Shown: piece by piece, positions 1 to 6,342 of the stretch
Layout of the letters: each line of letters begins with the position of its first letter
Numbering within the stretch: the stretch's first letter is position 1
Assembly: GCA_946887295.1 (NCBI GenBank)
Contig: CAMPKP010000153.1
Span: 1 to 7,669 of the forward strand
Direction: 5' to 3'
Length of the DNA: 7,669 bases
Source of the DNA: an uncultured Gemmatimonadota bacterium
GTDB taxonomy: Bacteria > Gemmatimonadota > Gemmatimonadetes > Gemmatimonadales > GWC2-71-9
Translations under genes and position numbers: made by a program
Notes under the pieces: model-generated
What the model was told of the DNA's origin: nothing
Seen by the model: only the letters and a program-made list of their open reading frames with translations
Databases searched by the model: none

Positions 1-668
1 GCCTCGCCCAGGGGGAGCAGCGCCGACTCGAACCCGCCATACGCGAAGACGAGCAGCAGGATCACCTCGAGCCAGGTTCCCGCGTCCGCCGGCACCGCCG
101 GCACCGCCGGAGCCGCCGCCCGGAGCCCCCCGCCCGTCCCCATCATGAACACTCCCGCGACGACGAACACGGCCAGCGGCACCAGCTTCGCCGCCGCGAA
201 CGCGCTGCTGGTGGTGACCCCGCCGCGGACTCCGCGATAGTTGGCGGCGGCGAGCGGCAGCAGCACCAGCGCGAGGAACACGCGAGACTCCAGAGGCTCG
301 GTCGCGCGGGGCCAGAACTCGGCCAGATAGATGACGAAGAGGTTGGCGTTGGTGGCGGCGGCGGTGAGGCGGACGAGGTAGGTGAGCCAGGCCATCTCGA
401 TGCCGGCGAACCGTCCGAACGCCATCCGGGCGTACAGATAGGTCCCGCCGGCGCGGCTGAAGCGGCTCGCCACTTCGGCGAATGCCGCGACCACCAGCGC
501 CATCCCCAGTGCCGCGGCGATCCAGGCCCAGGGACTCGCCCCGCCGAGCCGTCCGGCGATGATGGAGGGAAGCCCGAAGACGCTGCTGCCGATGACCGAG
601 TTGAGGACCAGCCCGGTGAGGGCGATCCGGCCGATGGCCTTGGGAAGCGGAGGGCGGGCCTCGCTCAG
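1..668 (-). CDS. APC-family amino acid/amine permease, N-terminal part (gene continues past left edge)
   Basis: Inner-membrane transporter of the APC superfamily, expected to move an amino acid or amine by proton symport or exchange; the substrate cannot be read from sequence. About 222 residues are present, roughly half of a usual 430-480 residue protein. The first membrane segment carries the family's glycine-rich unwound motif as VIGSSVFGLPS. Further hydrophobic segments follow (ASPWAWIAAALGMALVVAAF, the MAWLTYLVRL region, VFLALVLLPLAAANYRG, and one around AAKLVPLAVFVVAGVF). The last visible segment has VFAYGGFES, matching the unwound TM6 of APC carriers. No ATG, GTG or TTG lies in frame near the start. 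The best candidate is CTG at 668-666, which overlaps the dehydrogenase stop as CTGA and implies translational coupling; a GGA about 10 nt upstream is a weak ribosome site. It is the third gene of the leftward operon. Family assignment is firm; start and substrate are not. Confidence 0.85.
   Translation of the reverse strand, partial: MSEARPPLPKAIGRIALTGLVLNSVIGSSVFGLPSIIAGRLGGASPWAWIAAALGMALVVAAFAEVASRFSRAGGTYLYARMAFGRFAGIEMAWLTYLVRLTAAATNANLFVIYLAEFWPRATEPLESRVFLALVLLPLAAANYRGVRGGVTTSSAFAAAKLVPLAVFVVAGVFMMGTGGGLRAAAPAVPAVPADAGTWLEVILLLVFAYGGFESALLPLGE
88..114. repeat. Three tandem copies of a 9-bp unit inside the permease gene
   Basis: The unit GCCGGCACC occurs twice and then once as GCCGGAGCC. 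On the coding (minus) strand it encodes an Ala-Pro-Ala-Val-Pro-Ala-Val-Pro run in a loop between membrane segments. The unit length keeps the frame, so copy-number slippage would only change loop length. Confidence 0.7.
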
Positions 669-1471
669 CGGGTCAGCAGTCCGGCGTCGAGGATGAGCGG
701 CGCACCGGTGATGTACCGCGCCCGGTCGGAGACGAGATAGAGCACCGCCGCGGCCACGTCCTCCGGCTCGATCCACGGGACGGGAAGGAGGTTGCCCGCC
801 GAGCGTTCGGCGATCTCGCGGGGTGTGAGGCCCTCGAGCTCCGCGAGGCCGTCGTTCATCGGGGTGTTGACCCCGGTGGGGTGGATCGAGTTCACCCGGA
901 TGCCGTGCGGCGCCAGCTCGATCGCCCAGGACCTGGTGAGCCCCGTCAGTCCCCACTTGGACGCCGCATAGTGGCTGAGCCGGCCCATGCCGCGCAGCCC
1001 CGCGACCGAGGAGTTGTTGATGATGACGCCCGAGCCCTGGCGGATCATGACCGGAATGATCCGGCGGGCCACCAGCCAGGCGCCCTTGAGGTTGATGTCG
1101 AGCATCGAGTCCCACGCCTCTTCGGTCAGCTCGTGCGCCAGTCCGTAGGCGCAGATGCCGGCGTTGTTGAAGAGGATGTCTATCCGCCCGAGGCGCTCGA
1201 CGGTCTGCTGGACCGCCATCGTCACGTCGGAGTCCTGGCGCACGTCCCCGGCGAAGGTCAGGCACTCCGCTCCGAGCTCGCGGCATGCCGCGGCCAGGGA
1301 CTCGAGATCCTCGCGCGAGCCCATGCCGTAGCCCGGATAGCTCAGCGGCCGCGCGACGTCGAAAGCCGCGATGCTCGCCCCCTCGCGGGCCAGCGCGATG
1401 GCGGTGGCTCGTCCCTGTCCGTGGGCCGCGCCGGTGACGAAGGCCACCTTCCCCGAGAACTCACCCGCCAT
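665..1471 (-). CDS. Short-chain dehydrogenase/reductase of the mycofactocin-associated type
   Basis: NAD(P)-dependent oxidoreductase of 268 residues, predicted to be cytosolic and to oxidise an alcohol or reduce a carbonyl. The cofactor loop TGAAHGQG is at residues 13-20, Asp38 ends strand beta-2 (favouring NAD), NNAG is at 102-105, and the catalytic set is Asn127, Ser155, Tyr168 and Lys172. Features beyond a generic SDR point to the mycofactocin-dependent subfamily: an insert after beta-2 (about residues 39-55, containing SYPGYG and EDL), the phrase IHPTGVNTPM, and LLPVPWIEPEDVAAAVLYL followed by YITGAPLILDAG near the C-terminus. In that subfamily NAD is thought to stay bound and be recycled by the redox peptide mycofactocin; no mycofactocin biosynthesis gene is in this window. 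GGGAG lies 5 nt before the ATG. It overlaps the upstream gene by 11 nt and the permease by 4 nt. SDR identity is very sure; subfamily is strongly suggested; substrate is unknown. Confidence 0.93.
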   Translation of the reverse strand: MAGEFSGKVAFVTGAAHGQGRATAIALAREGASIAAFDVARPLSYPGYGMGSREDLESLAAACRELGAECLTFAGDVRQDSDVTMAVQQTVERLGRIDILFNNAGICAYGLAHELTEEAWDSMLDINLKGAWLVARRIIPVMIRQGSGVIINNSSVAGLRGMGRLSHYAASKWGLTGLTRSWAIELAPHGIRVNSIHPTGVNTPMNDGLAELEGLTPREIAERSAGNLLPVPWIEPEDVAAAVLYLVSDRARYITGAPLILDAGLLTR

Positions 1472-2009
1472 GTCCGCTCCCTGCCGGCTCGCGGCGATAC
1501 GGGTGCAGGTACTCGTCCAGCTCGATCTCGAGCGCGTTGTTGAAGACGTTGGTCGCCACCATGATCGCGCCGAAGGCCGTGAGCGAGGTCATCTGCGGCG
1601 CATCGAAGTGTGCGGCCACGCGCTGGTAGGTCGCGGCGGGCACGCGGAACGGTGACACCGCCAGGCAGCGGCCGTACTCCACGACCGCCGCCTCCCGCTC
1701 GTCGAGCTGGAGCCGGTCGGGGTCCACCCCGTCATCGATCATCATCCGCCGGAAGAAGGTGGAGCAGATCAGGCAATCGGTCTCCGCGGATATCGCGTGG
1801 GCGAAGAGCACCGTGAGACGGGCTCCGAGGAACGGCTGGACGGTGTCGCGCAGCGGGTACCACTCCATCAGGGCCCGGAAGGCGGGCAGGGAGTTCAGCA
1901 GCGTGCGCTTCATGTTGGTGATCCGGGCGTGCCGCCGGATGTGGTCGTCGTGCGCCTCCCGAACGTCCGGTGGGGCGGCGTCATAGTCGATCTGGGGCAC
2001 TCGAGGCAC
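1461..2009 (-). CDS. Carboxymuconolactone decarboxylase / AhpD-fold family protein
   Basis: Predicted cytosolic helical protein of 182 residues. The AhpD-like core is centred on ETDCLICS, with Glu76, Cys79 and Cys82 forming a CxxC pair, followed by a helix ending LTAFGAIMVATNVFNNAL. CxxC members of this fold often act in thiol-based peroxide or hydroperoxide reduction, but the two histidines that assist catalysis in mycobacterial AhpD are not at the matching places (Ile and Phe are there), so classic AhpD activity should not be assumed. I choose the GTG start at 2009: GGAG sits 7 nt upstream and the protein then begins VPRVPQIDYD. A TTG ten codons further upstream (2039) is less likely. It is the first gene of the operon with the dehydrogenase and permease, overlapping the dehydrogenase start by 11 nt. 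A role in the same catabolic or detoxifying route is inferred from context only. Confidence 0.82.
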   Translation of the reverse strand: MPRVPQIDYDAAPPDVREAHDDHIRRHARITNMKRTLLNSLPAFRALMEWYPLRDTVQPFLGARLTVLFAHAISAETDCLICSTFFRRMMIDDGVDPDRLQLDEREAAVVEYGRCLAVSPFRVPAATYQRVAAHFDAPQMTSLTAFGAIMVATNVFNNALEIELDEYLHPYRREPAGSGHGG

Positions 2010-2064
2010 GGCACGACTCCGGGTGGGCGACAGCAGCAATCTACCGCCGGCCGGCGTCTCCAGC

Positions 2065-2093
2065 TTGACAGGCGGCCCTCGGGGCGGTAATAC
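2065..2093 (+). promoter_or_regulatory. Candidate sigma-70-type promoter for the DUF1097 gene
   Basis: A perfect -35 hexamer TTGACA (2065-2070) is followed after 17 bp by TAATAC (2088-2093), which matches 3 of 6 positions of the -10 consensus. A start near 2100 would give a leader of about 43 nt before the ATG at 2143. The -10 lies in a small inverted repeat, CGGTA-A-TACCG (2085-2095), and a 12-bp perfect palindrome, CGCCGGCCGGCG (2045-2056), sits just upstream of the -35. Either could bind a regulator, but no regulator gene is present here, and such palindromes arise easily in GC-rich DNA. Confidence 0.5.
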
Positions 2094-2142
2094 CGGCGGT
2101 ACTCCCGTTTCGCGCCGTTCCCCTCATTCCCGGAGGTGGTAC

Positions 2143-2613
2143 ATGGACGCGCTCGTCGCCCTTGCCATCAGTATCGGTATCCTGATAGCCGGCTGGACCT
2201 ACCTCGCACTCGGCGTCGCGGCGCTGCCGGTGTGGGTCGGTATCATCGCCTGGGGGTGTTTCTTCGCGGCGGGAGGCAAGACCACCGGCCTGACCAAGAC
2301 GATCGCGTCGAACCTCTCGGGGGTGCTCTGGGCCTTCCTCGCGCTCTACCTGTGGAACCGGTTCGGAGGCGGGGTGCCGATGCTCTCGCTTCTGGTGGGC
2401 GTCGCCGCGTTCATCATGGTGATCCAGGCCAAGATCCCCGCGCTCTCCTTCATCCCCGGGGCGTTCCTCGGCGCCGCCGCGGCGGTGAGTGTCGTCGTCG
2501 GCGCGAGCGGCACCTATACCAATACCATCATCGCACTCGTCGCGGGCGCGGTGTTCGGCTACCTCTCCGAGATGCTCGCAGGCGCCATCGGTCCCAAGGC
2601 CACTACGGCCTAG
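2143..2613 (+). CDS. DUF1097 family small integral membrane protein
   Basis: Inner-membrane protein of 156 residues with about six hydrophobic segments (roughly 5-24, 28-44, 55-72, 80-96, 100-117 and 124-146). The pattern LPVWVGIIAWGCFFAAGG followed by KTTGLTKTIASNLSGVLWAF is characteristic of DUF1097 proteins (relatives of E. coli YcdZ). No biochemical role is established for the family, and none can be deduced here. The ATG at 2143 is chosen because GGAGG lies 6 nt before it and the mature membrane protein starts there; the longer frame to 2023 would add a Gly/Pro/Arg-rich stretch with no membrane character. The gene looks monocistronic: it has its own promoter-like sequence upstream and an intrinsic terminator 17 nt after the stop. 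It is divergent from the operon on its left and convergent with the DUF2911 gene on its right. Confidence 0.85.
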   Translation: MDALVALAISIGILIAGWTYLALGVAALPVWVGIIAWGCFFAAGGKTTGLTKTIASNLSGVLWAFLALYLWNRFGGGVPMLSLLVGVAAFIMVIQAKIPALSFIPGAFLGAAAAVSVVVGASGTYTNTIIALVAGAVFGYLSEMLAGAIGPKATTA

Positions 2614-2629
2614 TCGTGCCAGCCGGGCG

Positions 2630-2659
2630 ATCCGGGGCCCGTCGGCCCCGGATTCTTTT
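2630..2659 (+). terminator. Intrinsic (rho-independent) terminator of the DUF1097 gene
   Basis: A perfect 10-bp stem, ATCCGGGGCC (2630-2639) pairing with GGCCCCGGAT (2644-2653), closes a CGTC loop and is followed by TCTTTT (2654-2659). The T-run is only on the plus-strand side, so it should stop plus-strand transcription. Read from the minus strand the hairpin lies 6 nt after the DUF2911 stop codon but lacks a T-run, so it may only protect that mRNA's 3' end. Confidence 0.88.
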
Positions 2660-3711
2660 CACCTGAGTCCCGCCAGCACCCCCGCGATCCGGCGCTGCTG
2701 GGCCGGGTCCCTGGTCATCGCGCGGGCCCGCTCGTACTGCTCGATCGCCCGCCGCTTGTCCCCCTTCCGCGCGTACGCTTCGGCCAGGCTGTCGTAGGTG
2801 TTCCAGCTCTTCGGGTAATCCTTGACGTTCTTCTGGAACACGACGATCGCCGAATCCACCTTCCCCTCGCCGAGGAGCTGGTACCCGTAGGCATTGATGT
2901 CGGGCTCACCGGCCAGCTCGAAGGAGCGGCGCCGGAGCTGGGCCGCGTTGGTCGCGTCGCCCAGCTTCTCGAGCAGGGTGGCCTTGACCCGCAGGTTGTT
3001 GAAGTTCTCGTTGATGGCGATCGAGTTCTGAGCCCAGTCGACCGCCTCCTCCAGGTTGGTGTCGTTCGCCGCGCACCAGGCCGCGGCCTGCACCCACGGC
3101 TGCCAGGAGAACCGCGCGAGGCCCCGCAACTGCTGGCGCAGGCTGTCCGCCACGACCCGCTTCGGGTCCACCTCGATCGTGAACGGCAGGGCGAGCTTCT
3201 CCCAGTGGAGCGTGGCGACGACCGAGCCGGTCCCGGGATCGTCCAGGGTGTAGCCGAGGGCCTCCTGGAACGGCGCGGCCACGGGCACCGCGGTGAGCCG
3301 CACTGCGTCCTCCTTGGGATCGTAGCTGAAGCTGCCCCACGCATCGGCCTGCTTGCTGAGAATCACGGTCCACTCGTTGGCGGCCGGGATCATGTGGACC
3401 CCGTACCGCCCGGCGGGCAGCTCCCGGCCCCCGACCCGCACCGGGGAGCTGACCGCCAGCACGGTGTTCTCGTTCGCTCCGGCCCGCCAGACCGAGTCGT
3501 ACGGCACCAGCTTTCCCCAGATCTCCCGGCCGTTCACCAGCGGGCGGTCGTAGGTGATGACGATCTCGGTGAGGCCGATGGTCTGGCTGACGGTGGCGCG
3601 CTGGCTGGCCTTGGGGAGAACCAGGGCGGGAGCCTGAGCCGGCAGGGGCGCCGGGACTGCGAGACACGCGAAGGCGACGGCGAGTGCGCCGGTGGTGGCG
3701 AAGCGACGCAT
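2659..3711 (-). CDS. Secreted DUF2911 domain protein with C-terminal TPR repeats
   Basis: Exported protein of 350 residues. An N-terminal signal peptide (Arg2-Arg3, a hydrophobic run, then PLPAQA) suggests cleavage after Ala27. DUF2911 spans about residues 33-182, recognisable by VSQTIGLTEIVITYDRP, GREIWGKLVPYDSVWRAGAN, LPAGRYGVHMIP and EWTVILSKQ. The rest is helical and TPR-like, clearest at about 285-332 (YDSLAEAYARKGDKRRAIEQY). DUF2911 has no settled function; the TPR part suggests protein-protein contacts in the periplasm. I choose the ATG at 3711 because GGAG lies 6 nt upstream and the signal peptide begins there; the GTG at 3786 would put 25 polar residues ahead of the signal. It lies 71 bp downstream of rmuC on the same strand and may be cotranscribed with it. 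Its 3' end abuts the terminator of the convergent DUF1097 gene. Confidence 0.88.
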   Translation of the reverse strand: MRRFATTGALAVAFACLAVPAPLPAQAPALVLPKASQRATVSQTIGLTEIVITYDRPLVNGREIWGKLVPYDSVWRAGANENTVLAVSSPVRVGGRELPAGRYGVHMIPAANEWTVILSKQADAWGSFSYDPKEDAVRLTAVPVAAPFQEALGYTLDDPGTGSVVATLHWEKLALPFTIEVDPKRVVADSLRQQLRGLARFSWQPWVQAAAWCAANDTNLEEAVDWAQNSIAINENFNNLRVKATLLEKLGDATNAAQLRRRSFELAGEPDINAYGYQLLGEGKVDSAIVVFQKNVKDYPKSWNTYDSLAEAYARKGDKRRAIEQYERARAMTRDPAQQRRIAGVLAGLR

Positions 3712-3782
3712 GAGGTGCTCCAGAGGAGTTTGGATGACATACCGTACGACTGGAGCTCCTCGGAGGTTACTTCGCCTCTGCT

Positions 3783-5063
3783 TCACGTCGGGCGAGCGGG
3801 ACCGGCAAGAGCCGCGGGCGCTTCCGGCACCAGCTCCGGGGCCGAAAGACCTCGGGTCGTCAGGTCCATACCACCGAGCTCGGGGAGGTCGTCCTGCGTC
3901 ACTCCCAACTCCTTGAACCGGCGTGCGGAGGTCAGGACCCGGGTCTCCAGCGAGCCCACTGCCTTGTTGTAGCTCTCGACCGCGCGGTCCAGGCCCCGGC
4001 GCAGATCGTCGAAGTGGCCGGCCAGGGTCCCGATCCGCTCGTGGAGCTGGCGCCCCAGCTCGCTGATCTCCTGCGCGTTTCGGGCGATCTGCTCCTGCCG
4101 CCAGCCGTAGGCGATCGCCCGGAGCAGCGAGATGAGGGTCGTCGGGCTGGCCGGGATGACTTGCTGGCTGACACCGAACTCGATGAGGGACGGGTCATGC
4201 TGGCAGGCGGCGCTGAAGAAGGTCTCGCCGGGGAGGAACATCACCACGAAGTCCGGCGCCGGCTGGAACTGACTCCAGTACGCCTTGCTCCCCAGCGCGA
4301 CGATGTGGTCGCGCACCTGACGGGCGTGGTCGCGGAGCAGGCCCTCCCTCGCCCCATCCTCCATCGCGCCGTCCACGGCATCGAGATACGCCGCCATGGG
4401 GGCCTTGGCATCCACCACCACTGTCTTCCCTCCGGGCAGCCGCACCACCAGGTCGGGACGCAGCCATCCGCCGTCGGCCGCCACGGTGGCCTGCTCCTGA
4501 AAGTCGCAGTAGCCGAGCATACCGGCCATCTCCACCACGCGGCGCAGCTGGATCTCGCCCCAGCGGCCCCGCACCTGCGGGGCGCGGAGCGCCTTCACCA
4601 GGTTGCCGGTCTCCACCTGGAGCGCCTGCTGGGCCCGGGCCATGGCGCTCACCTGCTCGAGCAGGCCGGCGTAGGAGGCGACTCGCTCCTTCTCGACCTC
4701 GTGCAGCTTCCCGTCCACCCTGGCGAGCGCCTCCTGGATGGGCCGGACCAGGTCGTCGACCGCCTTGCGCCGCCGCTCCATGTCGAACGAGGCCGCCTGC
4801 TGCAGCTCGCCCAGCTTGGTCTGCGCCAGCTCGAGGAAGGACCGGTTGTTCTGCCGGAGGGCCTCGGCTGAGAGCGACGAGAAGGCCTCCCGCAGCTTGC
4901 TCTCCGCCTGGGCCAGCAGAGCCAGCTTCTCGGCCGAGCCCTGCCGCTCGGCGTCGAGCCTCGCCAGAATCCGGGCGGACGAGATCCGTCCGGCGAGCCA
5001 GGCGACCAGGCCGCCGACGGCTGCCCCGAGCGCGGCGCCGAAGAGAAAGGATGCGATGTCCAT
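3783..5063 (-). CDS. rmuC: DNA recombination protein RmuC
   Basis: RmuC family, 426 residues. In E. coli RmuC limits inversions between short inverted repeats, and the family has a PD-(D/E)XK-type nuclease-like domain. A hydrophobic segment at residues 4-24 anchors the N-terminus. A long alpha-helical coiled-coil region follows (about 28-155), then the conserved core: LRAPQVRGRWGEIQLRRVVE at 159-178, Asp204 in RPDLVVRLP, and Asp218/Lys220 in VVVDAKAP, together giving the expected D...DxK metal-site pattern. FLPGETFFSAA and the later VIPASPTTLISLLRAIAYGW are also hallmark stretches. The Ala/Pro-rich C-terminus (last about 25 residues) is probably disordered. The ATG at 5063 has GAGG 5 nt upstream, and the membrane anchor begins at once, as is typical of the family. 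Its start codon overlaps that of the divergent phosphodiesterase gene. A DUF2911 gene follows 71 bp downstream. Confidence 0.95.
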   Translation of the reverse strand: MDIASFLFGAALGAAVGGLVAWLAGRISSARILARLDAERQGSAEKLALLAQAESKLREAFSSLSAEALRQNNRSFLELAQTKLGELQQAASFDMERRRKAVDDLVRPIQEALARVDGKLHEVEKERVASYAGLLEQVSAMARAQQALQVETGNLVKALRAPQVRGRWGEIQLRRVVEMAGMLGYCDFQEQATVAADGGWLRPDLVVRLPGGKTVVVDAKAPMAAYLDAVDGAMEDGAREGLLRDHARQVRDHIVALGSKAYWSQFQPAPDFVVMFLPGETFFSAACQHDPSLIEFGVSQQVIPASPTTLISLLRAIAYGWRQEQIARNAQEISELGRQLHERIGTLAGHFDDLRRGLDRAVESYNKAVGSLETRVLTSARRFKELGVTQDDLPELGGMDLTTRGLSAPELVPEAPAALAGPARPT

Positions 5064-6336
5064 GCGGGCCTCAGGCTGGAGTGCGGTACGTCGGTGTCTG
5101 CTCGCCGGAATCCTGCTTGTCGGGTGCGCGTCCAGGTCGCGCGAGAGCCGGGCCCCGGTTGCCCTGAACCCCTCGACGGTCGTGCTGGTGTCGCTCGACG
5201 GCTTCCGGTGGGACTACCTCGACCGCGGTGTCTCGCCCAATCTGACGCGCTTGGCGCGGGATGGGGTGCGTGCCCAGGCGATGGTCCCCGTGTTTCCCAC
5301 CAAGACCTTTCCCAACCACTTCACGCTCGTAACCGGGCGCTATCCCTCGCGGCACGGCATTCTGGGCAACGTCTTCACCGCACCGGATATCGGCGCCCGG
5401 TACTCGCTCCGCGACCGGGCCGCGGTACGCGACGCCCGATTCTACCTGGCCGAGCCGATCTGGGTTGCCGCGGAGCGGCAGGGGCAGCGAACCGCCCCCC
5501 TGTTCTGGCCGGGTAGCGAGGCCGCGATCGCCGGGGTCCGACCGACGTACGCCCTGCCCTTCGACGCCGGCATGCCCGACACCGCGCGGGTCCGCCGCCT
5601 GCTCGGCTGGCTCGACCTCCCCATCGGACGCCGTCCCACGTTCCTGACCCTCTACTCCGGGGCCGTGGACGAGGCCGGCCACGAGTACGGCCCCGACGCC
5701 ATCGAGACCGACCATGCCATCGCGCGGGTGGACACGCTCATCGGGCTGCTCGATGCCGGTCTTCGCGCGCGGAGCCGTGGCGACGTGGAGCCGAACCTGG
5801 TGATCGTCTCGGACCACGGGATGGCCTCGACCGGACCCGACCGGGTCATCTGGCTCGAGGACTACGTCTCGCCGGAAGCGCTGCAGGTGGACGAGATGTC
5901 CGCGCTCCTCACCGCCTGGCCGAAGGCGGGGCTCGAGGACTCCGTCGTCCGGGGACTGAAGCGTGCGCCGCACCTCGCGGTGTATCGCCGGTCGGAGCTG
6001 CCCGCGCGGTTCCACCTCGAGGGAAGCGCGCGCGTCCCGGCGGTTCTCGCGATCGCCGATCCGGGGTGGACCATCGCACGCCGGCCGGCAGCGGGCGCCG
6101 AGTCGAGCGTCGGCCTGGGAAATCACGGGTACGACGACTCGGTCTCGGCGATGCGGGGCATCTTCATCGCGCACGGCCCCGCCTTCCGTCGGGGCATCAC
6201 GGTGCCGCCGTTCCGGAACATCCACGTGTATCCCCTCCTCGCGGAAGTCCTTCGGATCACGCCGGCACCCGCCGATGGCTCGCTGGACTCGGTGCGCGCG
6301 CTGCTGGCGGGCTCAGGCGGTGCGGAGTTCCCCTAG
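5056..6336 (+). CDS. Lipoprotein type I phosphodiesterase / nucleotide pyrophosphatase (NPP-like, alkaline phosphatase superfamily)
   Basis: Predicted envelope lipoprotein of 426 residues that hydrolyses phosphodiester or pyrophosphate bonds. The N-terminus has a signal peptide with lipobox LVGC, Cys24 being the lipidated residue. The catalytic set of the NPP family is complete: Asp48 in VSLDGFRWDY, nucleophile Thr84 in PTKTFPNH, Asp205 and His209 in VDEAGHEYGP, Asp253 and His254 in SDHGM, and His357 in GNHGYDD. Two zinc ions are expected. The substrate could be nucleotides, nucleotide sugars or phospholipid head groups; sequence alone does not decide. The ATG at 5056 is chosen because AAAGG lies 5 nt upstream; the ATG at 5062 is the alternative. 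Both make the gene overlap the start of divergent rmuC. No in-frame ATG, GTG or TTG lies between 5062 and the signal-peptide core, so the overlap is hard to avoid. The gene appears to stand alone on its strand. Confidence 0.92.
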   Translation: MSMRASGWSAVRRCLLAGILLVGCASRSRESRAPVALNPSTVVLVSLDGFRWDYLDRGVSPNLTRLARDGVRAQAMVPVFPTKTFPNHFTLVTGRYPSRHGILGNVFTAPDIGARYSLRDRAAVRDARFYLAEPIWVAAERQGQRTAPLFWPGSEAAIAGVRPTYALPFDAGMPDTARVRRLLGWLDLPIGRRPTFLTLYSGAVDEAGHEYGPDAIETDHAIARVDTLIGLLDAGLRARSRGDVEPNLVIVSDHGMASTGPDRVIWLEDYVSPEALQVDEMSALLTAWPKAGLEDSVVRGLKRAPHLAVYRRSELPARFHLEGSARVPAVLAIADPGWTIARRPAAGAESSVGLGNHGYDDSVSAMRGIFIAHGPAFRRGITVPPFRNIHVYPLLAEVLRITPAPADGSLDSVRALLAGSGGAEFP

Positions 6337-6342
6337 GATCAC

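Noticed and set aside
2038..2043. TAGATT on the minus strand as a -10 element for the leftward operon
   Set aside because: It matches 4 of 6 consensus positions and is well placed, but no -35-like hexamer lies 16-20 bp upstream, so it is too weak to call.
2023..2142. Upstream extension of the DUF1097 frame by 40 codons
   Set aside because: It runs through the promoter-like sequence and is Gly/Pro/Arg-rich; GGAGG six bases before the ATG at 2143 decides the start.
3712..3782. Possible separate promoter or terminator between rmuC and the DUF2911 gene
   Set aside because: Only the short palindrome GGAGCTCC and a ribosome site are visible; there is no convincing -35/-10 pair and no hairpin with a T-run.
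4014..4871. Long plus-strand open frame (285 codons) opposite rmuC
   Set aside because: It is antisense to a clear RmuC coding sequence, and its His/Leu/Gly-rich product has no family features; high GC content makes such shadow frames common.
4738..5055. Upstream extension of the phosphodiesterase frame by 106 codons
   Set aside because: It would overlap rmuC antisense and bury the lipoprotein signal peptide; a ribosome site and ATG at 5056 fit much better.
5071..6225. Long minus-strand open frame (384 codons) opposite the phosphodiesterase gene
   Set aside because: The plus-strand frame has a complete NPP catalytic set and lipoprotein signal; the opposite product is Arg/Gly/Asp-rich with no recognisable motif.
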